Below, piece by piece: positions 24,151-33,057 of a stretch of DNA of 64,000 bases. The stretch is from Arthrobacter sp. ISL-95 (GTDB lineage Bacteria; Actinomycetota; Actinomycetes; Actinomycetales; Micrococcaceae), in the NCBI RefSeq assembly GCF_018613695.1, contig NZ_JAGGPR010000018.1:21073-85072 (forward strand). The letters run 5' to 3'. Below the pieces are notes generated by a model that was given only the letters and a program-made list of their open reading frames with translations, had not been told where the DNA came from and searched no databases. Made by a program: the position numbers and the translations under genes. Positions within the stretch are counted from its first letter, which is position 1; each line of letters starts with the position of its first letter.

Positions 24151-25379
24151 CTAGAGACCGGAGGGAAAGCTGATCGCTACGGTGGTTCCGCCGCCGGGAG
24201 TTTCCGTCAGGGTGAGGTCGCCCCCGTGTGCCTTGGCGATGCTGCTGCAGGTGGCCAAACCGAGTCCGGAACCCGGACCGTCGCCCTCCCGACGCAGACG
24301 CACCAAGGGCTCCAGGGCTTTGGCGCGATCCTCGGGCTTGATGCCCTTACCGTTGTCGGCCACGAAGATGGTGGCGCCCTGATAGTTGGAAACCCCGCTG
24401 ATCCGGACGCGGAGATCGCGATCAGGACTGCGGTAGTTCATGGCATTGGAGAGCAGGTTCTGCAGCAGCGTCCGCAGTTGTCCGCGGTCGGCATGCAGAG
24501 CCAGATCCTCCACCTCCACGATCCGGTGGTTCTCAATGCCCAAGTCACGGACCACTTCTTCGGTGACCTGGCGCAGGGAGACGCTGGTGGGCTGGACTGC
24601 GCCGCCCACCCGGGAGTAGCTCAGAACGTCCTCGAGCATGCCCAGCATCCGCCGTCCGCTGGAGCCGATACGGTCCAGGTAACGTGCAGCGGTGCTGTTC
24701 GGTTCGACGTCGGGATCGTCCTCCACCAGCTCCACGTAGCCCAGAATGGTGGTGAGGGGATGCGGAGGTCGTGGCTGACGCGCCCGGCAAACCCTGCGAG
24801 CTTGGCGTTGCTGTCCCTCAGCTCGGCATAGGTCCGGTCCAGCTGGACGGTGCGGTGGTGAAGCTCCAACAACTCCACCACCTGCTTCGCCAAAACCTCC
24901 AGCATGCTCACCTGTTCGGGCCGCAGCTCATTGGTTTTATCCGAGAAGACGCACAAGGTTCCAGGGACGAATCCGGATTCCGTTTGCAGAGGGACTGATG
25001 CATAGAAGCGGACTTTTCCGATTTCACCGGTAACGAAGGGATTGTCCGCGAAGCGCGGATCCTGTGACGCATCTGCCACCACGGTCCTCTCGCGGGAGAG
25101 GAACACCTTGGCGCACATGGAGTCCTCACGCGAGCAGACGCCGGGGTCCACGCCCCAAGCGCCGATTTGGTGCTGGTACTCCGCGCTGATGATGTTGACC
25201 ACGCCAAAGGGAGCACCGCAAAGCTCCGTGGCGAGCCGCACCAGGTTTTGGAGGGCACTCATGACGGCGGCATTGGGAAGCAGGGTGGAATCCGCCGCAG
25301 GGTCCAGGCCATACTCCTGTAATTCCAGGTCACGGCTGATGTCGTCAGTGAAGGACAACTGCCCCTGAACTTCCGTCAT
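24151..25379 (-). pseudogene. GAF-domain sensor histidine kinase with a one-base frameshift
   Basis: About 410 residues when repaired. A GAF domain (residues about 35-180, LCGAPFGVVNIISAEYQHQI, MCAKVFLSRERTVVADASQD) precedes a HisKA box FAGRVSHDLRIP, with the phosphoacceptor His. The frame then leaves the family: the expected LTTILGYVELVEDDP lies one frame over. One G missing from GGGG at 24756-24759 explains the break. The HATPase part is complete (NLLSNAMNYR, DNGKGI, GSGLGLA). No transmembrane helix, so the kinase is cytoplasmic. GGGGGAG lies before the ATG. No response regulator gene is adjacent. Confidence 0.88.
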
Positions 25380-25457
25380 GTTATTACTCCCCCAAGCGTC
25401 ATTAGGATTCCCTGCCGATACTACCGGGACGGTGGCGGCGGTGGTTTACTGGGACCC

Positions 25458-26873
25458 ATGACCGAGCAGGAACCGGCCCCGGCCGCGTCTACTGACAGTA
25501 TCGATCTCTCCGTACGCACTCCCGCACAAAGATCCCGGACCTTCTACGGGATCCTGGTAAACACGGCCCTGGCGAACATCACCACCAGTTACCTGTGGTT
25601 CGCCCTGACTTTCTGGGTGTACTTGGAGACACGCAACGTCATTGCTACGGGAGTGATCGGCGGTGCCTACATGCTTCTGATCGCCCTCTCCAGCATCAGT
25701 TTTGGAACCTTCGTGGACCGATACCGGAAACTGGCCGTGATGCGTTTCGCAGCTGCATTCACCATGGTGATGTTCGTCCTCTCAGGCGTCATGTTCCTGC
25801 TGACACCGGAGCAAGCGCTCCTGGACCTGAAACAGCCGTGGTTCTGGATCTTCACCCTGATCATCCTGATCGGCGCGGTGGTTGAGAACATGCGGAACAT
25901 TGCCCTGTCCACCACCGTCACCATCCTGATCGAACCCGATCGGCGGGCCAATGCCAACGGGCTGGTGGGCATGGTGCAAGGGCTCATGTTCATTGTCACC
26001 TCCGTCCTCTCCGGGCTATCGGTGGGGCTGCTGGGCATGGGCTGGACGGTAGTTATGGCCCTGGTTCTGACCGCGCTCGCCTTCGCACACTTGCTCACGT
26101 TGCGCCTGCCGGAGGAAGTGAAGGCAGCGGCCTCCGATGCACAAGGCGGCTTTGACCTGCGGGGGTCGTGGGCTGCGGTCATGGCGATATCCGGGCTGTT
26201 CGCGCTGATCCTCTTCTCCACGTTCAACAACTTCATCGGCGGCGTCTACATGGCGTTGATGGACCCCTACGGCTTGGAGATGTTCTCCGTTGAAATGTGG
26301 GGAGTTGTCTTTGCCATTGGTGCCACGGGCTTCATCCTGGGCGGTGCGCTGATAGGAAAGTTCGGCCTCGGGTCCAACCCTTTGCGGACCATGCTCATTG
26401 CTGTGGCGCTCATGGGGGTAGTCGGTGCGGTGTTCACCTTCCGGGAGTGGGCCTGGCTCTACATTGTGGGAATCTGGGTCTACATGGCATTGGTCCCCGT
26501 GGTGGAAGCCGCTGAACAGACCGTTATTCAAAGTGTGGTGCCACTTCCCCGGCAGGGCAGGGTGTTTGGCTTCGCCATGGCATTCGAGTCCGCGGCAGCA
26601 CCCATCACTGCCTTCCTCATTGCGCCGATCGCCCAATTCTGGATCATCCCCTACGCCCGTTCCGCTGAGGGCTCGGCCAGCCTGGAACCGCTGTTGGGCG
26701 AGGGGATCTCCCGTGGCATCGCCCTGGTGTTTTTGGCTGCCGGCATCATCATGATCGTGGTGGCGTTGATCGCCTTCCTGACTCCGGTCTACCGTCGCGT
26801 ATCTGCCTCATACGCGCAGAAAGCGGCGGAGGAGCAGGAGAGCGAAAACGTGGATTCACCGTCCTCCCACTAG
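25458..26873 (+). CDS. MFS transporter, probable drug/metabolite exporter
   Basis: 471 residues with 12 hydrophobic segments in the inner membrane. The loop between helices 2 and 3 (GTFVDRYRKLAVMR) is the MFS signature. Length and the late hydrophilic tail (KAAEEQESENVDS) suit the DHA/tetracycline-efflux-like branch. It is transcribed away from the histidine kinase with only 78 bases between, so the two may be co-regulated. Ribosome site weak. Substrate unknown. Confidence 0.8.
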   Translation: MTEQEPAPAASTDSIDLSVRTPAQRSRTFYGILVNTALANITTSYLWFALTFWVYLETRNVIATGVIGGAYMLLIALSSISFGTFVDRYRKLAVMRFAAAFTMVMFVLSGVMFLLTPEQALLDLKQPWFWIFTLIILIGAVVENMRNIALSTTVTILIEPDRRANANGLVGMVQGLMFIVTSVLSGLSVGLLGMGWTVVMALVLTALAFAHLLTLRLPEEVKAAASDAQGGFDLRGSWAAVMAISGLFALILFSTFNNFIGGVYMALMDPYGLEMFSVEMWGVVFAIGATGFILGGALIGKFGLGSNPLRTMLIAVALMGVVGAVFTFREWAWLYIVGIWVYMALVPVVEAAEQTVIQSVVPLPRQGRVFGFAMAFESAAAPITAFLIAPIAQFWIIPYARSAEGSASLEPLLGEGISRGIALVFLAAGIIMIVVALIAFLTPVYRRVSASYAQKAAEEQESENVDSPSSH

Positions 26874-26924
26874 AGGTGTCCTCCAGGGAGTATTGCTCGT
26901 GACAATGCCGGCTTTCCGGGTCGA

Positions 26925-27563
26925 TCACGACGCTGCGTGCACCGCGGCTCCTGCCGCGGCAGAACTGCCAAGATCACTCTTTTCCAGAGCCTGTCTCGCC
27001 TCGATGGCGTTGGCCCAGGCTTCGGTGGAGGCAACCGCAGCCCAGTTGGAGTTCAGCAGCGCCATCAATGTGGAGTGCACGGTCTTTGCGTCGGCGGTTC
27101 CTGCGTCGTTGCTCAGGTTGATGGCTCCCGTTGCATCCGAGAGGACTTCGGTGTTGAAGCCGAGGACCTCCGCTTCAACGGCCGAGGCCAGGATGCAGTT
27201 GTTGGTCATGTAGCCCACCAAGGTGACGGTATCGACGTCGTGCTCCCGCAGCCAGACGGCAACATCGGTGCCGGCGTAAACCGAGCCGTATTGCTTGGTG
27301 ACGTTTTTCCAGGAACTGGTCCTGCGGGCTTCCACCTCGGGGTGCAGCTCGTATTCAACTGTTCCCGGGGCGAAGACGGGCGCGCCTTCTCCGGCATTGT
27401 GCTGGATCGCTGCGATGGGAATGCCGGCGGCAGTTGCAGTATCGATTGCCTTGGCGATCATGGGAAGCGACTCCTGGTGGTGCGGGTACTGAATCTCCAG
27501 AGGTCCGCTGAAGTACTGCTGCTGGACGTCGACGAGGATCAAGGCGCGGCGGGCTGTGCTCAT
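26925..27563 (-). CDS. Isochorismatase-family cysteine hydrolase
   Basis: 212 residues. Opening ALILVDVQQQYFSG contains the catalytic Asp, KNVTKQYGS the Lys region, and YMTNNCILASAVEAEVLGF the nucleophilic Cys of the nicotinamidase/isochorismatase fold. Family members hydrolyse amides such as nicotinamide, N-carbamoyl compounds or ureidoacrylate. The start has GGGAG 5-6 bases upstream. It is divergent from a GlxA-type AraC regulator, which probably controls it. An Ala-rich tail (SSAAAGAAVHAAS) is unusual but harmless. A second family member lies at 32494. Confidence 0.85.
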   Translation of the reverse strand: MSTARRALILVDVQQQYFSGPLEIQYPHHQESLPMIAKAIDTATAAGIPIAAIQHNAGEGAPVFAPGTVEYELHPEVEARRTSSWKNVTKQYGSVYAGTDVAVWLREHDVDTVTLVGYMTNNCILASAVEAEVLGFNTEVLSDATGAINLSNDAGTADAKTVHSTLMALLNSNWAAVASTEAWANAIEARQALEKSDLGSSAAAGAAVHAAS

Positions 27564-27695
27564 GGTGTTCTCCCGGAGTGATTACTTGGGCGTATTCGGT
27601 GGTCCCTTCCACCTTCCGTCCATGCGTCATCAGGCACCAGTGGCACGTATGCCCATATACGATTGATTCGGGCCAAAAGGAAGAAGGGGCGCAGT

Positions 27696-28637
27696 GTGAA
27701 GATCGCGGTATATGCCTTCAACGGCGTCACGATGTTCCACCTGGCCGTCCCCCAAATGGTGTTCGACGAAGTTTCACGTCAGGGATTGGCTGAGTGGACA
27801 ACTGTCCTGTTCTCCGACCGGGCCGGCCACGTCCAAACCGCTGAGGGGTACACGTTGGGGCAGGTCCAGGGACCGTCGACGGCGGAACAGGCCGACGTCG
27901 TGGTGGTGCCCTCGTGGTTCGACGACGAACGCGAGCCCGGCGAAGCCCTCAGCGAGGTCCTCCGGCAAGCCCACGGCAGGGGCGCAACGATTGTGGGTCT
28001 ATGCCTGGGAGCCATTCCTGTTGCTGACGCCGGTCTCCTGAACGGACGTTCTGCCGTAACGCACTGGCAGGCCTTTGATTCCCTCGCTGTCCGGCATCCC
28101 GATGTCTCCCTGGACCAAACGGTGCTGTACATCGATCACGGCGATGTCCTCACCTCCGCCGGTACAGCGTCCGGACTCGATGCGTGCCTGCACGTTGTGA
28201 GGGGCCGCTTGGGGTCGGAGGCAGCCAACCAGGTGGCGCGAAGCCTGGTCATCGCTCCACACCGTGAAGGTGGGCAGGCCCAATACATCGAGCACCCCCT
28301 CCCGCCGCGAGCCGAAGGCGACCCCATGGCGCGGCTGCTCGAGTGGGCCATGGGGCGGCTGGGCGAACCCCTCAGCATTGAACGGCTCGCGGCCCAAGCC
28401 CACATGAGCCGACGAACCTTTGTACGGGCCTTCCGCGCCTCAACCGGGACCACGCCGTCGGCCTGGATACGGACCCGCCGGCTGGATGCTGCCCGCAGGT
28501 TGTTGGAAACTACCCAACTATCCATCGACCAGGTGGCGGCCGACTGCGGCTTTGGCAGCGCAGTGACCCTTAGGCAGAACTTTGCGGGGGCTTTTTCCAC
28601 TTCGCCCACGGACTACAGGCGTCGCTTTACGGCCTGA
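27696..28637 (+). CDS. GlxA-type AraC regulator with a DJ-1/PfpI domain
   Basis: 313 residues. The N-terminal DJ-1/PfpI-like domain begins KIAVYAFNGVTMFHLAVPQM and contains the nucleophile-elbow position IVGLCLGAIPVADAGLL (Cys retained). The C-terminal AraC domain has two HTH motifs (LSIERLAAQAHMSRRTFVRA and IDQVAADCGFGSAVTLRQNF). GTG 27696 is preferred because AAGGGG lies 7 bases upstream; the earlier TTG has none. The divergent isochorismatase-like hydrolase is the likely target. Confidence 0.86.
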   Translation: MKIAVYAFNGVTMFHLAVPQMVFDEVSRQGLAEWTTVLFSDRAGHVQTAEGYTLGQVQGPSTAEQADVVVVPSWFDDEREPGEALSEVLRQAHGRGATIVGLCLGAIPVADAGLLNGRSAVTHWQAFDSLAVRHPDVSLDQTVLYIDHGDVLTSAGTASGLDACLHVVRGRLGSEAANQVARSLVIAPHREGGQAQYIEHPLPPRAEGDPMARLLEWAMGRLGEPLSIERLAAQAHMSRRTFVRAFRASTGTTPSAWIRTRRLDAARRLLETTQLSIDQVAADCGFGSAVTLRQNFAGAFSTSPTDYRRRFTA

Positions 28638-28770
28638 CTCCTTCCGGTGTAACGCACAGCCAAAGATCACTCTTTTCGGATGAGACGTGATGATTGCCGC
28701 GTGGTGCAGGGTGGAGTCAGTCCGCGGCGCGCGGGCGGTCCTGCGATCCTGCAGAGATGGAGACGGTTCT

Positions 28771-29193
28771 ATGGCTGAGGCGGACCACGTCGATTACACT
28801 CTCCAGCTTGAGCCGGACAACGTCTTGTTACTGGCATGGGATCCGGGTGTCCGTATTGAGGCCCACAATGCCCGGGCAGCCGTGAATGCAGTCAACGAAT
28901 TCGCTGTCGGTAATCGCTATCCCTTGCTGGTCAGAATGGCTAACGCAAGTCACTTGAGCCGCGCAGCACGGGACGTTTTCATCGAACCCTGCGCGGCTTC
29001 CAGAATCGCATTGCTGGGTGAAAACGCCGTTGACCGCATACTCGTCGATTACCAACTGGCCGCCCAGCCGGCACCCTGCCCCACGCGGTTCTTTACCTCC
29101 GAAGTTGAGGCAAGGACGTGGCTCGTGGAAGCAGAGCAGCCAGCCGATCCTCAGAGAAACCCTGCAGGTTCGCTGGGAGCATCTCCGCCGTGA
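28771..29193 (+). CDS. Hypothetical protein with a STAS/SpoIIAA-like fold
   Basis: 140 residues. The pattern VDYTLQLEPDNVLLLAWDPG, NARAAVNAVNEFAVGNRYPL, LVRMANASHLSRAARDVF resembles the DUF7793 STAS-like proteins of actinobacteria, in which a helix packs on a small sheet. ATG 28771 is preferred over the earlier ATG because GGAG lies 8 bases upstream. Possibly an anti-anti-sigma type switch or a phenotype regulator; no partner kinase is adjacent. Confidence 0.65.
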   Translation: MAEADHVDYTLQLEPDNVLLLAWDPGVRIEAHNARAAVNAVNEFAVGNRYPLLVRMANASHLSRAARDVFIEPCAASRIALLGENAVDRILVDYQLAAQPAPCPTRFFTSEVEARTWLVEAEQPADPQRNPAGSLGASPP

Positions 29194-29281
29194 CCACGCC
29201 GGCAGAAACGTTCCCTACCTCTTCGCGTGAGAACTCCGTGACGCTCTATACCTCGGACAGGAGGTATGGAAGTATCGGCAA

Positions 29282-29779
29282 ATGGACCAATATCTGTGGG
29301 TGTTGAAACAAGATCAACTTGATGTGATTCGCGAATTGGAGCCAGCCAGACTTGAGCTCCTGGACGAGGACGGCCTCCTCAAACTCCATAAACGGGTGCG
29401 GAAGGCCCGGAACAAATACACCACCAATTACCGGCGCAAAGCAGCAGACGAGGTACTGGTAGCTGGTGGTCGCGGAGCCGCAGCCAACAAGTCGGACAAA
29501 GCGCGGGCGCGGGCGTTTGTGTTCGAGGAAGCACTCTCGATTGTGAGCAACGAACTCGCCCGGGTGGCGCACGAGGCCGCCGAGGAACTTAAGGATGAGC
29601 GGCTGGAACGCGCCAGCGCCGGCAAGTCCACAGGACCGGAGAGTACCGGAACCGGCAGCCCCTCCACCGACGATTCCGGCCGCGCACGCTCCCACCAAAA
29701 AACCACCGGCGGAGTAAAACGGGACGCCTCCAGCAGCTCGCAAGGCGCCCGACGCCAAGCGAAGAAGGACGCGCGCTAA
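29282..29779 (+). CDS. Charged hypothetical protein, 165 aa
   Basis: Residues 1-105 are helical and charged (MDQYLWVLKQDQLDVIRELE, LHKRVRKARNKYTTNYRRK, FEEALSIVSNELARVAHEAA). The tail from about 110 is a Ser/Thr/Gly-rich disordered part that ends ARRQAKKDAR. It looks like a nucleic-acid-associated or scaffold protein of actinobacteria, but no family is recognised. A family A palindrome follows within 20 bases. Confidence 0.65.
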   Translation: MDQYLWVLKQDQLDVIRELEPARLELLDEDGLLKLHKRVRKARNKYTTNYRRKAADEVLVAGGRGAAANKSDKARARAFVFEEALSIVSNELARVAHEAAEELKDERLERASAGKSTGPESTGTGSPSTDDSGRARSHQKTTGGVKRDASSSSQGARRQAKKDAR

Positions 29780-29797
29780 GCCGACCACCAGCGAAAA

Positions 29798-29843
29798 GCA
29801 GCAAACGCACGACGGCGGGAGGTCGCCGTCGTACGTCTGCTGC
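29798..29843 (+). repeat. Dispersed palindrome, family A copy 4
   Basis: 20-bp stem GCAGCAAACGCACGACGGCG with two mismatches and loop GGAGGT, directly after the 165-aa gene. Longest stem of the family in this window. Confidence 0.8.
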
Positions 29844-30301
29844 GCAGCCCCTCTCGGGTACGGCGATCTCTCCGGCGGATCCCTGCACGCCTGCGTGGGC
29901 GGTTTACCGGAAATGGGAGCTGCAGCCAATAACTGCAGTCCACTGTGAGGTCCTGTCCACCAAGGCAGCCAGGAGTTTTGGCGGTTGCAGCATCACCGTC
30001 CAGACCTCCGGGCCGGCCGATACCTGGCTGAACCTTGGCCAGTGCCAACTGAAGGAGGGCTACAACGGCGAGGTTCGGATCGACGTCGACCCCTCCCGTT
30101 CTCCCGGCTTGGACAGCCAGCGGCACGCTTCGGCTGGTAGTCAAAGGTGCCGTGACCATCCACCGGCTGCAGCTGAGCCAGCGCTCGGCCCAAAATCTTG
30201 AGGAAATCTTGAGATGACCCGGCGTCCTTCTTGAGGACCCCGTCCCATGGTTGAAACATCAGCCAATCAGCTGACGGGAACTTCCAGGAAGGACCACCAA
30301 A
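29844..30301. other. Gene-poor stretch with a start-less open frame
   Basis: From about 29850 to 30200 one plus-strand frame is open and reads CEVLSTKAARSFGGCSITVQ and TWLNLGQCQLKEGYNGEVRI, which looks protein-like and has three Cys. No start codon with a ribosome site was found, and the end is Arg/Pro-rich and less convincing. It may be a gene fragment. No RNA gene was recognised. Confidence 0.35.
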
Positions 30302-30505
30302 ATGACTGACCAGATCTCCGCCAAGTCCGCAACAGCCGGCGCCGCCCATACGGCGTCCGATGCCCTCGCAGGCTCCGCGGATGCTGCCGGCCACTCCGGA
30401 GACGCCCCTGGACAGGCCCGGGCAGTGGTGACCATCCGTGAGCCGTTCAACCCACTTGGTGCCGGTCTTCGGAGCATATGGCCGCAGTCGGTCGTCGGAT
30501 TCTAG
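30302..30505 (+). CDS. Small hypothetical protein, 67 aa
   Basis: Starts MTDQISAKSATAGAAHTASD after a good GGAAGGA site 8-9 bases upstream. Ala/Ser-rich first half, then VVTIREPFNPLGAGLRS. It is followed by a strong hairpin at 30524-30564, which supports a real transcript. No family recognised and no membrane segment. Confidence 0.5.
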   Translation: MTDQISAKSATAGAAHTASDALAGSADAAGHSGDAPGQARAVVTIREPFNPLGAGLRSIWPQSVVGF

Positions 30506-30523
30506 AACGCCGCAGCTTTTGAC

Positions 30524-30564
30524 TCGGGCAGGGACCTTTCTCTTCGGGAAGGTACCCTGCCCGA
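30524..30564 (+). terminator. Hairpin terminator
   Basis: TCGGGCAGGGACCTT (30524-30538) pairs with AAGGTACCCTGCCCGA (30549-30564) with one bulged A, after the 67-aa gene and before the DUF1206 gene. Confidence 0.75.
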
Positions 30565-30626
30565 CGTCGTTTAAGGGACGATGGAGTCCAGCGCAATAAC
30601 TAAGGAGGCTTGTCATCAAGGACGAG

Positions 30627-31430
30627 GTGAAAAAGGCCGCCGGAGTGGCCGAGGAAGCCGCTAATTCGCAGACGTTCGCAGCTGTTGCCCGGGCGGGTTA
30701 TGCCGTGAGCGGCCTGTTGCACATACTCATTGGCATCATCGCAATCCAACTCGCGGTGGGCCGCAGCGGCGAAGCCGATGTCAGCGGTGCGGTAGCCGAG
30801 GTGGCCAGCAAGCCAGCCGGACCCGTCCTGCTCTGGGCCTGCTTTGCGGCCTGTGCGGCGCTCGCCTTGTGGCAATTGGGAAACGCCATTCTTGGATACC
30901 GGAACGTCTCGGACAACAAGCTGACCAAGAGGCTCTCAGCTCTGGGTCAGGCCCTTGTCTTCGCTGCCTTGGCTGCCACCATCATGTCCTTCGTCATGGG
31001 ACAGGGCCAAAATAGCCGCGAGTCCAGCAGCGACTTCACCGGCACCCTCATGAAGGCGCCGTTCGGGATATTCCTGCTGGTCGCCGTCGGTGCCGGTATC
31101 GCGATTACCGGCGTCGTCTTTGCAGTGAGGGGCTTTCGGAAGAAGTTCACCAATGACCTTTCCCTGTCATCCAACCCGTCCGTGCATAAGTTCCAACTCT
31201 GGGTTGGTGTGGTGGGGTACATCGCCAAGGGAATCGCTTTGTTCCTTGTTGGCCTGCTGGTGGTTATCGCTGCGGTCCGCGTCCAGCCCGAACAGTCAAC
31301 CGGGCTTGACGGGGGCCTGAAAGCTTTGAAGGAGCAGCCTTACGGGCCTTACCTGCTGGCTGCAGTGGCACTCGGGCTGATCGCGTATGGGCTGTTCCTC
31401 ATGGTCAAAGCGAGGACTCTTCGGACCTAG
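30627..31430 (+). CDS. DUF1206 membrane protein
   Basis: 267 residues with six hydrophobic segments in three pairs, the layout of three DUF1206 repeats (VARAGYAVSGLLHILIGIIA, ALGQALVFAALAATIM, WVGVVGYIAKGIALFLVGLL). Inner membrane, role unknown, often seen with stress genes. Start is uncertain. The GTG at 30627 has only a weak AAGGAC before it. A perfect AAGGAGG at 30602-30608 is spaced 6 bases from an in-frame ATC at 30615, which would give IKDEVKK. Either ATC is used or a base is wrong there. Confidence 0.82.
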   Translation: MKKAAGVAEEAANSQTFAAVARAGYAVSGLLHILIGIIAIQLAVGRSGEADVSGAVAEVASKPAGPVLLWACFAACAALALWQLGNAILGYRNVSDNKLTKRLSALGQALVFAALAATIMSFVMGQGQNSRESSSDFTGTLMKAPFGIFLLVAVGAGIAITGVVFAVRGFRKKFTNDLSLSSNPSVHKFQLWVGVVGYIAKGIALFLVGLLVVIAAVRVQPEQSTGLDGGLKALKEQPYGPYLLAAVALGLIAYGLFLMVKARTLRT

Positions 31431-31510
31431 GGCTGTCCGCGTTTAGGAGCTTGAGAGGCTGGGTACAGGGCAAAAGTACCGTGTAGTGCAATCTGAAAAG
31501 GGGCAGAACC

Positions 31511-32446
31511 ATGACTCAAGGTGAACCGAACCAGACTGACAAGCCGCAAACCGACGGGAACCGCCTCACCTCCGCACCATCGGACCCTCGCAGCGGGTAC
31601 CACTCAGGCGAATTTCCCCAGCAGGAGCAGGAGCAGCCCGGTCTCACCAAGCCTTTGGATCCGCAACCGGATCATGGCGAGAAAAGCTACGTGGGGCACG
31701 GACGCTTGCAGGGCAAAACGGCGCTCATCACCGGCGGCGACTCCGGCATCGGTGCTGCAGTAGCCATTGCCTACGCGCGCGAAGGCGCCAATGTGGCCAT
31801 CAGCTACCTTCCGGAGGAAGAGGAAGATGCGCAGTCGACGGCGGAATGGATCCGTGAGTGCGGATCGCAGGTCCTGCTATTGCCCGGTGACGCACGGGAT
31901 GAAGGCTTTGCGGCCCGGATTGTGGAACGTACCGTGCAGGAACTCGGCGGGCTCAACGTGGTGGTGTTGAACGCGGCCTATCAGAAGAACCGCGAAGGCC
32001 TGGAGACCATACCCACCGAGGAGTTTGACCGCGTCTTCAAGACCAATCTGTACTCCCTCATCTGGACGGCACAGGCAGCCATTCCGCATCTCCGTCCGGG
32101 CGCATCGATCATTGTCACAGCCTCCATCCAAGCCTTCAATCCCTCCGCCCAGTTGATCGACTACGCCATGACCAAAGCAGCCCAAGTGGCCTTCACCAAG
32201 GCCATGGCCGAGGAACTGGGGCCCAAGGGAATCCGCGTCAACGCTGTGGCACCCGGTCCCATCTGGACTCCGCTGATTCCCGCTACCGAATGGCCGGACA
32301 AGCTTCCCACCTTCGGACAGGACACGCCCCTGGGCCGGGCCGGCCAGCCGGCCGAGCTGGCGCCGGCCTACGTTCTGCTGGCGTCTGACGAAGGATCCTA
32401 CATTTCAGGGGCTGTCCTTCCCGTCACAGGTGGCAAGGGACTCTGA
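31511..32446 (+). CDS. SDR oxidoreductase, general-stress YhxC/YhdF type
   Basis: 311 residues. A hydrophilic Pro/Gln-rich head of about 65 residues precedes the Rossmann domain, as in Bacillus stress-induced SDRs. Cofactor motif TGGDSGIG (74-81); NAA segment VVVLNAAYQ; catalytic Tyr218 and Lys222 in YAMTK; PGPIWTPL after it. AAGGGG lies upstream of ATG. The isochorismatase-like gene follows after 47 bases, so they form an operon. Substrate unknown; it is probably an NAD(P)-dependent alcohol or aldehyde reductase. Confidence 0.87.
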   Translation: MTQGEPNQTDKPQTDGNRLTSAPSDPRSGYHSGEFPQQEQEQPGLTKPLDPQPDHGEKSYVGHGRLQGKTALITGGDSGIGAAVAIAYAREGANVAISYLPEEEEDAQSTAEWIRECGSQVLLLPGDARDEGFAARIVERTVQELGGLNVVVLNAAYQKNREGLETIPTEEFDRVFKTNLYSLIWTAQAAIPHLRPGASIIVTASIQAFNPSAQLIDYAMTKAAQVAFTKAMAEELGPKGIRVNAVAPGPIWTPLIPATEWPDKLPTFGQDTPLGRAGQPAELAPAYVLLASDEGSYISGAVLPVTGGKGL

Positions 32447-32493
32447 TCCGCGGCGGGGCGGGTTGATGGGGTTGAGATTTAAGGGAGATACGA

Positions 32494-33057
32494 ATGATCG
32501 CAGTGTTGGTGATCGACATGCAGAACGCCTACTTCGAGGACCCGGCTTTGAAGGGGCGTCAGGAAGAAATTGTTGCTGCCTGCAACTCGTTGACCAGCGC
32601 AGCGATCCAAGCCGGGGGCAAAGTTCTCCTGGTGGGAACCGTGCATGAACGGGACAAGTCTACGTGGAGCCTGAACATGCTGGACGATGACCAAGGCTTC
32701 ATCTTCAGGGGCAGTGAGCAGGCCGAATTCGTTCCGGGCCTGCTCACGGAGGACTATCCACTGCTGATCAAGACCCGGGACAGCGCCTTCTTTGGGACGG
32801 ACCTGGCAATGCGCCTGCGGAATTGGGAGGTGGACACCGTCATTCTTGCCGGCATCTCAGCCCATAACTGCATTGCTCAGACCGCCGCTGACGCGTTCGC
32901 CCACAACATCAAAGTGATCTACGCAGCCGAAGCCATTGGAACAGAAAATGCGGAAGCCGCCGAGTCCGTACTGCGGGTGTTTACCCGCGAATACCGGCAG
33001 AATGTGCTGCCGATGGACGAGATTCGCCAGCTTCTCGGAACGGCTCCGTCAGCGTAG
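32494..33057 (+). CDS. Isochorismatase-family cysteine hydrolase, second copy
   Basis: 187 residues. VLVIDMQNAYFEDP holds the catalytic Asp, LLIKTRDSAFFGTDL the Lys region, and ILAGISAHNCIAQTAADAFA the Cys. Distinct from the copy at 26925 (low similarity outside the motifs). GGGAG precedes the ATG. Its last 9 bases overlap the convergent AraC gene. Amide or ester hydrolase with unknown substrate. Confidence 0.85.
   Translation: MIAVLVIDMQNAYFEDPALKGRQEEIVAACNSLTSAAIQAGGKVLLVGTVHERDKSTWSLNMLDDDQGFIFRGSEQAEFVPGLLTEDYPLLIKTRDSAFFGTDLAMRLRNWEVDTVILAGISAHNCIAQTAADAFAHNIKVIYAAEAIGTENAEAAESVLRVFTREYRQNVLPMDEIRQLLGTAPSA

Noticed and set aside
5294..24759. Phase variation by slipped-strand mispairing at the broken genes
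   Set aside because: The G/C tracts are only three to five bases long, too short for frequent slippage, and the affected genes are not surface or restriction functions.
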